Positions 1 through 6,510 of a stretch of DNA of 15,670 bases are shown piece after piece. The stretch is from Lentisphaerota bacterium (lineage in GTDB: Bacteria > Verrucomicrobiota > Kiritimatiellia > RFP12 > UBA3636), in NCBI GenBank assembly GCA_022837245.1, contig JALHHX010000071.1, forward strand, positions 1-15,670, read 5' to 3'. The position numbers were made by a program, and so were the translations under genes. The notes under the pieces were generated by a model, which was given only the letters and a program-made list of their open reading frames with translations, did not search any database and was not told the DNA's origin. Within the stretch, counting starts at the first letter, position 1. Each line of letters begins with the position of its first letter.

Positions 1-1
1 G

Positions 2-187
2 ACAACCTACACGACATCTACTGGAACGACCGCGCAAAGCAATCCATACAAAGACGGGCCGCTTGAATCAGGCTATGTCACTTTCCTGACACACACCCGA
101 GGCCTGCCGCCCCCCACCCCTTGCCACGGTGCGGAGCAGTGCTCCGCGCGGAGCAGCTGCTCCGCGCATCCAGGCAGTTGCATGTGA
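2..187 (+). other. Possible 3' end of an unidentified CDS cut by the window edge
   Basis: Two plus-strand frames are open at the left edge. Frame 2 runs to a TGA at 185-187 and includes the protein-like stretch PYKDGPLESGYVTFLTHTRG (about positions 56-115). Its G-Y-V-x-F-L-x-H pattern recalls the last strands of LamG or DUF1080-type beta-sandwich domains; this is resemblance from memory only. After that stretch the frame turns low-complexity and runs through the palindromes at 131-167, so the original end may have been lost or the frame may be spurious. Frame 1 is also open and stops at 64-66, ending in IQRRAA. With no 5' part I cannot decide between them, and I assign no function. Confidence 0.2.
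131..167. repeat. Two interleaved perfect palindromes (REP-like hairpin pair)
   Basis: Bases 131-147 read GCGGAGCA-G-TGCTCCGC, an 8-bp perfect inverted repeat around one base. Bases 146-167 form a second, 22-bp perfect palindrome built on the same GCGGAGCAG arm. The junction 141-154 (GCTCCGC/GCGGAGC) is itself palindromic, so two alternative foldings exist. It sits 33 bp beyond the stop of the minus-strand oxidoreductase and next to the end of a possible plus-strand gene. This suits a bidirectional transcript end or a REP-type element. There is no T-tract right after the stem on either strand, so a classical intrinsic terminator is not supported. Confidence 0.6.
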
Positions 188-200
188 AAAAAGTCAGGGA

Positions 201-1991
201 CTAAGGCCGGGAACCCAACCTATGCGCCTCGAAGGCGAACAATCGGGCATCGTCGGCGCCCCAGGTGGATTCCGGGATAATGCGGATGCCCTTCGCTCTG
301 GCCTTGAGCGGGAGCTTCACAAGGCGCTGGAAGTTTTCCGGACATTCGGCGGCAGTGCGCCAAACGCCGTCTGCATCGAGCGTCTCGATACGGAACGAGC
401 GCACGAGCGTGGCCGGGGGCTCGAAAAGCGAATCACCGAGACACACTGCATGCCGCATGTTCAGCAGCTTGCTTTTGCCGCGGCTCGGGTCGACGCGGTT
501 GAGGTTGCTGTCGAATATCATACGTGCGCTGTCTAGTTCGACTTCCGAGTCGAAAAGATATTCAACGCTTGAGCCAATAGGGCCGCGCCATCCATTGTAA
601 TTCTCGCCGCGTGCGCGGTCGAGGCCGTTGCGGAGCGGCTCGGGGTTTCCCAGCGAAGCGACTAGCTTGGCATCTCGGCAGACATCCGACACGGCGCGCC
701 TGTTCCAGGGGAGCCATGAGTCGTCGTCCATAAGAGTCTGCTGGAGTTCGGCGAGGCGCTTTTCATAAACACCGCGCGGGTTGAGTGAATCGCGCACCGC
801 TATTGCCGCCGCGGTTCCGACGGCCTGCCCCATAAGCGATGTGGTGGCCATTACACGTGTGGCGCTCATTGCTGAATGGGTAGCGCTGTGGCAGCGTCCC
901 GCGCAAAAGAGGTTCTCGATGTTGCGCGAGTAAAGCGAGCGGTAGGGAATACCGAACGGGCTCGGTGCCGGGTGGAATATAGTGCCGGCTTTCGGATGAT
1001 GTATGCCGGCGGGAAAGTGATCATCCATCGTCCAGCCACCATAAGCCACGACATCTTCGAAGCGGCCCTCCGCCTCGATGTCGTTTTGCGTCAGCACGAC
1101 ATCCCCGAGGTATCTGCGGCTTTCACGCTTGCCGGGCAGGAAACCCTGCCAGTCGAGCGCGAAGTTGGCGTATGCTTCTTTGTTCGGCGAACGGTTTTTA
1201 ATGTAGTCCCAGACCCCGAATGAGATTCGTAGCAACTCTTCGCGGCAACGCTCCGTGTCGCGAATGCTGTCGACCTCTCCCCCAACCTCCATCCACCAGT
1301 AGTTTGTGTGCCGGATGTTGACTCCGCGCTCCTCCAGCCACTCGACGTCTTCATCGCCGTATGAATTGGCCCATGGCAAAGCCGTAAACGGTTGTGGAAC
1401 CGGATATTCTCGCGCCTGGAAAAGGCAGCTCATCCCCATGGTCTTCTTGTCGGCCTCTACGGGCGCGATCGATTCGTTGAACTCGGCGCGGGCCTCGCGC
1501 CCCATGCGGAACTCTGCGCCTGTTAACGGCGCTAGCACACCGTCGCCGCTGCAGTCTGCGAATAGCTTGGCGGTGATCTCAATCCAAGTTTGAGTCGTTG
1601 TCTGCCATGCGGTGACTGACTTTATGACGCCGCCCTCGAGCTGGCAGTCGTTTACGCTGGCGTTCAACAGAAGCGTCAGGTTTTCCTGGTATTGGGCTTT
1701 CCCGTACAGGACTGCGTCCCAGACTGAATAGCTCGGAGTGCGGTTATAACGGAAGTTGTCAAGAAGCAGCTCCTCCACTATCCCGGTCTCGCGGTTATCC
1801 GCGCCGTGCGCGCCGCAGACGTGCATGCGGATTTCGCTCGATGAATTTCCGCCCAGGACGGGACGGTCCTGAATAAGGGCGACCTTGGCGCCATGGCGAG
1901 CGGCGGACAGCGCGGCAGCCATCCCGGCAAGGCCTCCGCCCACGACGCAAAAATCAACAGTCATTCTTTCTTTTGGAAATTTGCTTCTCAT
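201..1991 (-). CDS. FAD-dependent oxidoreductase (FAD_oxidored/PF12831-like) with C-terminal sandwich-like region
   Basis: This 596-residue protein opens with a Rossmann dinucleotide-binding motif, VVGGGLAG, at residues 16-23. Further FAD-family segments follow: LGGNSSSEIRMH near residue 50, FADCSGDG near 145, and ENLFCAGRCHSATHSAMSATRVM in the second half, where the flavin-contacting GRxHSATH block lies (this longer stretch is split here by its motifs only). The pattern fits the FAD-dependent oxidoreductases common in polysaccharide-degrading bacteria, most of unknown substrate. Residues about 450-596 lie past the flavin domain and look beta-rich (SSVEYLFDS, VRSFRIETLD, GIRIIPEST), perhaps a discoidin-like sandwich. 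No signal peptide is visible, so it is probably cytoplasmic. The start is uncertain: Met1 and Met10 (1964) both lack a good Shine-Dalgarno, and Met10 sits closer to the flavin motif as is usual. It lies 39 bp after the XRE gene, probably in the same transcript. Confidence 0.85.
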   Translation of the reverse strand: MRSKFPKERMTVDFCVVGGGLAGMAAALSAARHGAKVALIQDRPVLGGNSSSEIRMHVCGAHGADNRETGIVEELLLDNFRYNRTPSYSVWDAVLYGKAQYQENLTLLLNASVNDCQLEGGVIKSVTAWQTTTQTWIEITAKLFADCSGDGVLAPLTGAEFRMGREARAEFNESIAPVEADKKTMGMSCLFQAREYPVPQPFTALPWANSYGDEDVEWLEERGVNIRHTNYWWMEVGGEVDSIRDTERCREELLRISFGVWDYIKNRSPNKEAYANFALDWQGFLPGKRESRRYLGDVVLTQNDIEAEGRFEDVVAYGGWTMDDHFPAGIHHPKAGTIFHPAPSPFGIPYRSLYSRNIENLFCAGRCHSATHSAMSATRVMATTSLMGQAVGTAAAIAVRDSLNPRGVYEKRLAELQQTLMDDDSWLPWNRRAVSDVCRDAKLVASLGNPEPLRNGLDRARGENYNGWRGPIGSSVEYLFDSEVELDSARMIFDSNLNRVDPSRGKSKLLNMRHAVCLGDSLFEPPATLVRSFRIETLDADGVWRTAAECPENFQRLVKLPLKARAKGIRIIPESTWGADDARLFAFEAHRLGSRP

Positions 1992-2030
1992 GTTCGTAAT
2001 CTTTTGTAGCCGAAGGTGGTATGCCGTGCA

Positions 2031-2522
2031 TTACCGCCTGTTCTGATGCATCTCAAATATTTTTTCGTAGGTTGTCGTTTTCATGCGGATTGGGATGTCC
2101 GCCGTCTCCCACGTGCTCACTGTGTCTGCATGCACGCCTAGTTCGCGGGCGAAGCTAGCCTGAGTCATTCCTTTTAGAGTTCGAACTAGTTTTACGAAAC
2201 GTGGTTCGACATACATGGTGCCGGGGACGGGGTTTTCACGCAAAAGCATAAAAGGAGACTGCTCTTTTCCCTGCTCCGGCGGAGCTTCCGATTCCGCCGA
2301 TGTTACTCCCTCGGGATTTCGCAGCGCCGCTACTTCCGAGGGGTGAAGTCCGGTGATATCAGCTATGGTTAAATCGTCGTGGGCAGCGAGCATGCGGCCG
2401 GCGATTGAGCTTGCCATGGATTTGCGGCCATCGGAGAATCCTTCGCCATACGCGTCATCGTACTCCGAGATCGTTGAAGGATCAGGGGTTATTCTAGACG
2501 TTGCTTTGTCGTTTAGCTCCAT
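2031..2522 (-). CDS. XRE-family HTH regulator with an N-terminal second HTH-like segment
   Basis: This 163-residue protein ends in a Cro/C1-type helix-turn-helix at about residues 108-140. The segment MTQASFARELGVHADTVSTWE has the usual TQxxFAxxLGV...VSxWE pattern. The domain is placed at the C-terminus after MYVEPRFVKLVR, as in the HigA/MqsA-type layout. Residues 25-68 (GEGFSDGRKS, then MLAAHDDLTIADITGLHPSEV) resemble the short tail of Rpn/PD-(D/E)XK transposase-like proteins, where a GxxxGR stretch precedes LxxGLxxEEIAxxTGLxxEEI. That resemblance is my inference. A very strong Shine-Dalgarno (GGAGGAGGAG, about 4 nt before ATG) fixes the start. It lies between the lipoprotein gene and the oxidoreductase and may regulate the latter. 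It could also be an antitoxin whose toxin partner has been lost, as no toxin gene adjoins. Confidence 0.75.
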   Translation of the reverse strand: MELNDKATSRITPDPSTISEYDDAYGEGFSDGRKSMASSIAGRMLAAHDDLTIADITGLHPSEVAALRNPEGVTSAESEAPPEQGKEQSPFMLLRENPVPGTMYVEPRFVKLVRTLKGMTQASFARELGVHADTVSTWETADIPIRMKTTTYEKIFEMHQNRR

Positions 2523-2560
2523 TTCTCCTCCTCCATTCGCGCTATCTCCCTATGTAACAA

Positions 2561-3013
2561 TCAGTGCCTCACTCCGATGAATCGCAGCGTTTTATACGGC
2601 GTGTGCCAGTGCTCCTCGAAATCGAAAGTCATCGTTCCAGCAGAGTCTATATTGGCGTAAATGGCGCCGCTGCCGGTGCCGGGGTTGATCATGTTGCCGT
2701 TGAGCCGGCCGTTGTCGGAGACCGAATATGATCCATATGCCCTCTGCACGGAGCCGTCGGGGTTGTTGCAGACCCGCCATGATCCGTCTTTATCAAAAAA
2801 AGCATACCAAATTGTAGAGTCGGAGTTGGAGGTAAGCTTCCATCGACCAATGAAGTTTTTGGCCGAAGATGACGTTTTCCCTCCTCCTCCATCCGGGGCG
2901 TCTAGGCGTGACAGAACATCTTCGCGAGACTCGTGTTCGCAACCAGTGAAAAGGGTGGCGGCAAGGAATACCACCGGTAGAATTCGAAATATTTCCAGCA
3001 TGTTTGATTTCAT
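2561..3013 (-). CDS. Small lipoprotein with lipocalin-like domain, unknown function
   Basis: This 150-residue protein has a basic N-terminus, a hydrophobic stretch at residues 11-22 and LFTGC ending at Cys25, consistent with a signal peptidase II lipobox (Phe at -3 is acceptable but not ideal). A charged linker with a GGGG run follows. Residues about 53-150 form a Trp/Tyr-rich beta domain (FIGRWKLTS, WYAFFDKDGSWRV, AYGSYSVSDNGRL, TMTFDFEEHWH). The opening GxWxLT pattern recalls lipocalin-like domains. It is probably anchored in the outer membrane or the periplasmic face. Its ATG overlaps the glnS stop as ATGA (3010-3013), so it is translationally coupled to glnS, although the functions look unrelated. 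I do not recognise a specific family. Confidence 0.65.
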   Translation of the reverse strand: MKSNMLEIFRILPVVFLAATLFTGCEHESREDVLSRLDAPDGGGGKTSSSAKNFIGRWKLTSNSDSTIWYAFFDKDGSWRVCNNPDGSVQRAYGSYSVSDNGRLNGNMINPGTGSGAIYANIDSAGTMTFDFEEHWHTPYKTLRFIGVRH

Positions 3014-4746
3014 TGATTTTTAGAGGAATCCTTCGCCCATGAATCTTTAAGGGTGGCCGTGCGGTTGAATACCGGCGCGCCAGGTTTGGAGTCTTCCGGA
3101 TCCGCGAAGAAGTATCCGGTACGCTCGAACTGTACTTTCTCTCCGGGGGCTGATTGCATCACGGACGGTTCGGCCAGCGCGGTCGTTTCCGTGGCGGAGT
3201 CCGGATTCAGGAAGCGCAGGAATTCGGCGGGATTATCCGCCAATGGATCCGCCACCGTGAAGAGGCGGTCGTAGAGACGGACCGGCACCCGCACGGCGTG
3301 CTTGACAGATACCCAATGTATCGTGCCGCGCACAGCACGTCCATCGGGAGCCGTGCCGCCGCGCGAATCCATGTCCATCGTGCCATGGATCTCCGCGACG
3401 TTGCCGTCGGCGTCCTCAACAACATGTGTGCACGTGAATAGGCATGCGTAGCGGAGGCGGACCTCGCGGCCGATGGCAAGGCGGTGGAATTTTTTCGGAG
3501 GATCTTTCATGTAGTCGGCGCGTTCGACGTAGAGCTCGCGGGAGAACGGGACCTTGCGCTTGCCGTCGGCCTCGTTCTCAGGGTTGTTCACGGCGTCGAA
3601 GAACTCCTCCCCGTCTTCGGGGTAGTTGTCGATGACTAGCTTTACGGGGTCGAAGACGGCTAGCCTGCGCGCGGATGTGCGGTTTAGTTCGGAACGCACG
3701 GCTTCTTCGAGAATGGAAAAGTCGGTGGTGCTTATGAATTTCGTGACTCCGACGCTTTCGCAAAAGTTGCGGATGGCGGTTGGCGGATATCCGCGGCGGC
3801 GCATTCCGCACAACGTGGGCATGCGGGGGTCGTCCCAGCCATTAACGCGCTTTTCCTCGACGAGTTTCAGCAGCAGGCGCTTTGACATCACGGTATAGGT
3901 CAAGTTCAGGCGCGAAAATTCGCGTTGCTCAGGACGTATTTTGATGCCGTTCCGGACTACAAGCAAGCCCATCTCGTCCATGCGGTCAACGACCCAGTTG
4001 TACAGTGGCCTGTGGACCTCAAATTCAAGCGTGCACATCGAGTGCGTGACCCCCTCCAGCGCGTCCTCAATCGGGTGTGCGAAGTCGTACATCGGGTAGA
4101 CGCACCATTTGTCACCGGTGTGGTAGTGGCGGGCATGCATGATGCGGTAAAGGACCGGATCACGAAAATGGATGTTGGGTGAAGCCATGTCGATCTTCGC
4201 GCGCAGGCACAGGGTGCCATCGGCGAATTCGCCCGCCTTCATGCGGCGGAAAAGGGCTAGGTTCTCTTCCGGTGGCGTGTTGCGTGTGGGGCTTTCCTTT
4301 CCCGGTTCCGTGGGCACGCCGCGGTATTGCTTCCACTCCTCCTGCGAGAGGCCACATACGTAAGCCTGGCCGTTTTTTATCAAAGTTTCGGCTATTTCAT
4401 ACATTTTGTCGAACATATCGGCGGCGCTGTAAAAATGCTCGCCCCAGTCAAACCCAAGCCACCGGATGTCACGCTGGATGTTCTCGGCGTATTCGTCGGA
4501 TTCCTTCTCGGGATTGGTGTCGTCCATACGCAAATGGCAGACCCCTCCGAACTGCTCGGCCAATCCGAAATCCACGCAGACAGCCTTCGCATGGCCGATG
4601 TGCAGATAGCCGTTTGGTTCAGGTGGGAAGCGCGTCACAACTTGCCCGCCATGTTTGCCCGACGCGACATCCGCCGCGATCCACTGGTACAGAAAGCTCC
4701 CCTGCTTTTTCCCCTGGGTTTCCTCTGCCGGTTTCTCAAAATTCAT
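3010..4746 (-). CDS. glnS: Glutaminyl-tRNA synthetase (GlnRS)
   Basis: This is a cytoplasmic class I aminoacyl-tRNA synthetase that charges tRNA-Gln with glutamine. The class I signature PPEPNGYLHIGHAK lies about 40 residues from this start, and the KMSKS-equivalent VMSKR is near residue 290. The GlnRS-type landmarks DPVLYRIMHARHYHTGDKW, YPMYDFAHPIEDALEG and DDPRMPTL are all present, and the C-terminal anticodon-binding half is complete, ending FNRTATLKDSWA. From this start it has 578 residues, near the roughly 554 of E. coli GlnRS. An upstream in-frame ATG at 4785 gives 591 residues, but it lies inside a candidate -10 box, so 4746 is preferred. It distinguishes glutamine from glutamate by homology to GlnRS rather than GluRS. 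It heads a minus-strand unit with the lipoprotein. Confidence 0.96.
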   Translation of the reverse strand: MNFEKPAEETQGKKQGSFLYQWIAADVASGKHGGQVVTRFPPEPNGYLHIGHAKAVCVDFGLAEQFGGVCHLRMDDTNPEKESDEYAENIQRDIRWLGFDWGEHFYSAADMFDKMYEIAETLIKNGQAYVCGLSQEEWKQYRGVPTEPGKESPTRNTPPEENLALFRRMKAGEFADGTLCLRAKIDMASPNIHFRDPVLYRIMHARHYHTGDKWCVYPMYDFAHPIEDALEGVTHSMCTLEFEVHRPLYNWVVDRMDEMGLLVVRNGIKIRPEQREFSRLNLTYTVMSKRLLLKLVEEKRVNGWDDPRMPTLCGMRRRGYPPTAIRNFCESVGVTKFISTTDFSILEEAVRSELNRTSARRLAVFDPVKLVIDNYPEDGEEFFDAVNNPENEADGKRKVPFSRELYVERADYMKDPPKKFHRLAIGREVRLRYACLFTCTHVVEDADGNVAEIHGTMDMDSRGGTAPDGRAVRGTIHWVSVKHAVRVPVRLYDRLFTVADPLADNPAEFLRFLNPDSATETTALAEPSVMQSAPGEKVQFERTGYFFADPEDSKPGAPVFNRTATLKDSWAKDSSKNQ

Positions 4747-4783
4747 CTCTTTGGTTTCTCTTAATAAGGTTTTGAATAGCCGC

Positions 4784-4812
4784 ATTTTACATCAAAAAGC
4801 GTTTTACCGCAA
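4784..4812 (-). promoter_or_regulatory. Candidate sigma70-type promoter of glnS
   Basis: On the minus strand, TTGCGG (4812-4807) is separated by exactly 17 bp from TAAAAT (4789-4784), which matches the -10 consensus at five of six bases. The -35 is weak. If it is used, transcription starts downstream of the ATG at 4785. That excludes this ATG as the glnS start and favours the one at 4746. Confidence 0.35.
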
Positions 4813-4883
4813 CCGTTCCCGGAGCCACCGTTCGGGTCAAACCACTTTGTGCTGATGCGGAACGGGTTGAAGGAGGCGACGTC

Positions 4884-4928
4884 GCGAAGCCTCTCAACCG
4901 CGCTCATCAGACGGGCTTTTGCTGCGTG
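4884..4928. repeat. Diverged partial copy of the 175-bp repeat (tail and head segment)
   Basis: Bases 4884-4928 align with 5110-5154, the junction of the tandem units, over 45 bp with a few substitutions (GAAGCCTCTCAACCGCGCTC here, GAAGACTCTCAACTGCGCTC there). This is an older, partial unit upstream of the two near-identical ones. Confidence 0.65.
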
Positions 4929-4965
4929 GTAGGTATCCGCAGATTTCGCAGATTTCGCGGATTTT
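4929..4965. repeat. 37-bp microrepeat segment bracketed by 14-bp direct repeats
   Basis: The segment contains CGCAGATTT repeated next to near-copies (CGCAGATTT, CGCAGATTT, CGCGGATTTT). It is bracketed by identical copies of GCTTTTGCTGCGTG at 4915-4928 and 4966-4979. It reads like a small insertion or slippage expansion inside the larger repeat. Confidence 0.5.
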
Positions 4966-5292
4966 GCTTTTGCTGCGTGAGGTAAGCACGCGACCAAAAG
5001 AGCGCAAAGCTCAAGCGGAGCGCCGAGCGACCGCGATTTTGAGGCCGACTCGCCAGAGTCGGAGCGAGGAGACGCCCATGGCGGCGACGCAGCGCCAAGC
5101 CGCGACGGCGCGAAGACTCTCAACTGCGCTCATCAGGCGTGCTTTTGCTGCGTGAGGTAAGCACACGACCAAAAGAGCGCAAAGCTCAAGCGGAGCGCCG
5201 AGCGACCGCGATTTTGGGGCCGACTCGCCAGAGTCGGAGCGAGGAGACGCCCATGGCGGCGACGCAGCGCCAAGCCGCGACGGCGCGAAGAC
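4966..5292. repeat. Tandem direct duplication, 175-bp period, structured unit
   Basis: Bases 4966-5117 recur at 5141-5292 with a constant 175-bp offset. I see only two differences over about 152 bp (G4990/A5165 and A5042/G5217). Each unit contains a short GAGC/GCTC hairpin (5000-5012) and a 7-bp stem CCGACTC-GCCA-GAGTCGG (5045-5062, repeated at 5220-5237). Near-identity implies a recent duplication or gene conversion. The unit may be a dispersed intergenic element of this genome, but only one locus is visible here. Confidence 0.85.
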
Positions 5293-5327
5293 GCGAAGCC
5301 CTTGCTACGTGGTTTTTGGAGGGCTAA

Positions 5328-5355
5328 CCACTATCCACTAACCACTAACCACTTA
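5328..5355. repeat. Heptamer tandem repeat (CCACTAA-type, four units)
   Basis: Four consecutive 7-bp units are present: CCACTAT, CCACTAA, CCACTAA, CCACTTA. The array follows the 175-bp repeat region and lies in non-coding DNA. Confidence 0.7.
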
Positions 5356-5411
5356 AAATGCCGTGCTAATAATGCGAAGTGATTTCCCGCAAAAGCTCGC
5401 CAAGGCCGGAT

Positions 5412-5455
5412 CGGGCAGCCGAGGCTGCCCGGAGAAAAGCGGCGTCGAGCCGCCG
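5412..5455. repeat. REP-like pair of GC-rich stem-loops
   Basis: The first stem is CGGGCAGCC / GGCTGCCCG (5412-5420 with 5423-5431) around GA. The second is GCGGC-GTCGA-GCCGC (5439-5453). They are joined by GAGAAAA. Two short stem-loops in tandem in non-coding DNA are typical of REP or attenuator-type elements. No T-tract follows, so termination is unproven. Confidence 0.5.
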
Positions 5456-5530
5456 CACTCCATACCCTTTGCCACGGGGAGAAGCGGAGGCGGCGCTCGG
5501 CGCAGGCGCTTGCGCTTTCCGGATCACGAC

Positions 5531-5559
5531 TTGAATAAACGTTTCGTAAATGATAGTAT
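5531..5559 (+). promoter_or_regulatory. Candidate promoter of the exosortase run
   Basis: TTGAAT (5531-5536) and TAGTAT (5554-5559) are 17 bp apart, each matching consensus at four of six bases. The expected start point is only a few bases before the ATG at 5569. That ATG also lacks a Shine-Dalgarno, so a nearly leaderless message or a slightly later start is possible. Confidence 0.4.
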
Positions 5560-5568
5560 TCACCGGCA

Positions 5569-6510
5569 ATGCAAAACGTAGAAGCGACAGCAACCACTTA
5601 CAAGCCGGACGTGTGGCGTATGGGCACGTTCGTGCTGTGTTGCATAGCCGCATTCTGGCTTTTCATCGCCTTCGGGAGCGACTCCGACATCTCCAACGAG
5701 CCCGGCTCGATTTTCAAGTGGATCTCCATCCAGTGGAAACATGAGGACTTCCGCTTCAACTGGGTAATGCTGATCTTCTCCACATATGCCATCTACCGCA
5801 ACCGCCGGGAGCTGGCAGAGGCGGAAACGAAACCGAGCCTTGTGGGCATGGTCGTCGTGGCAATGTCACTATTCGGGCACATCGTCGGATACCGCACGCA
5901 GCTGCCGCGACTTTCGATCGGCATGACGGTCGGTGTCTACTGGGGAGCCGCTTACGCGATCTGGGGCTGGAACGTGGCCAAGATACTGATCTTCCCCGCC
6001 GCGTACGCGTTCCTATGCTTCTGCGGGTCGCTCCTCATGGAAGTGACGATGCCGTTGCGCCTAATGGCAAGCGCGCTGGCGACGGTCATGCTACGTGGCG
6101 CCGGCATCGACGCCATCAGGCTGGGCGCCGTAGTGTTCAACCCGGAGCCCGACGGTTTCCAGTTCGAGGTCGACGAGGCGTGCAGCGGCCTGCGATCACT
6201 GATTGTCATGACCGCCCTCGCCGCCCCATACGCGTACCTGACAATGAAGGAATTCTGGCGGCAACTCCTGCTCTTTTGCCTCTCGGTGCCGCTCGCGATG
6301 CTAGCGAACGCGCTGCGCATTTTCTCCCTTGGGATCGTGGCTGAATGGATAGGCATGGACCTAGCCATGATGCTGTACCACGACCTCTCGGGCTTCATCA
6401 CGTTCTTCCTGTCCATAGTGTTGCTAATGGGCACGGCGTACATCATCAACATCGACTGGAGGGCCAAGCTTTGCTCGCTAAAGCAAAAAAGGCGGTCCCA
6501 GGCCTCATAG
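5569..6510 (+). CDS. Exosortase (EpsH/Xrt family transpeptidase-like membrane protein)
   Basis: Exosortases are multi-pass inner-membrane proteins thought to cut PEP-CTERM-type sorting signals and pass proteins to the cell surface alongside exopolysaccharide. This 313-residue protein has several hydrophobic segments (about residues 17-35, 62-75, 90-103, 115-155, 205-265 and 275-295). It carries the expected catalytic triad: Cys205 in EACSGLRSL, Arg250 in ANALRI and His271 in YHDLSGF. Length and motif order match the family. No PEP-CTERM substrate is visible in the window. It overlaps the next gene by 40 bp, which encodes the EpsI-like partner usually found beside or fused to exosortases. A basic tail (KQKRR) ends it. 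The exosortase subclass cannot be set by eye. Confidence 0.9.
   Translation: MQNVEATATTYKPDVWRMGTFVLCCIAAFWLFIAFGSDSDISNEPGSIFKWISIQWKHEDFRFNWVMLIFSTYAIYRNRRELAEAETKPSLVGMVVVAMSLFGHIVGYRTQLPRLSIGMTVGVYWGAAYAIWGWNVAKILIFPAAYAFLCFCGSLLMEVTMPLRLMASALATVMLRGAGIDAIRLGAVVFNPEPDGFQFEVDEACSGLRSLIVMTALAAPYAYLTMKEFWRQLLLFCLSVPLAMLANALRIFSLGIVAEWIGMDLAMMLYHDLSGFITFFLSIVLLMGTAYIINIDWRAKLCSLKQKRRSQAS

Larger units (their letters stand above)
4786..5568. other. Long intergenic repeat region between divergent glnS and the exosortase gene
   Basis: About 780 bp without a convincing gene. Short open frames occur on both strands, but they are arginine/serine-rich, duplicate each other across the tandem repeat and have no start signals. 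The region holds a degenerate repeat end (4884-4928), a microrepeat (4929-4965), a 175-bp tandem duplication (4966-5292), a heptamer array (5328-5355), a stem-loop pair (5412-5455), and promoters at both ends. I see no tRNA, riboswitch or transposase remnant. Confidence 0.6.

Noticed and set aside
4179..4775. 198-codon plus-strand frame opposite glnS
   Set aside because: Antisense to the conserved GlnRS catalytic domain, with no start signal or family resemblance.
4966..5292. Possible CRISPR array
   Set aside because: There are only two long near-identical units and no short repeats with unique spacers, and no cas genes.
4761..5327. Short frames on both strands in the repeat region
   Set aside because: They repeat each other because of the 175-bp duplication, are Arg/Ser/Ala-rich and lack Shine-Dalgarno sites. 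They are better explained as translated non-coding repeat.
4786..5568. Insertion sequence or transposase remnant in the long intergenic region
   Set aside because: There are repeats, but no transposase-like reading frame, DDE residues or paired terminal inverted repeats.
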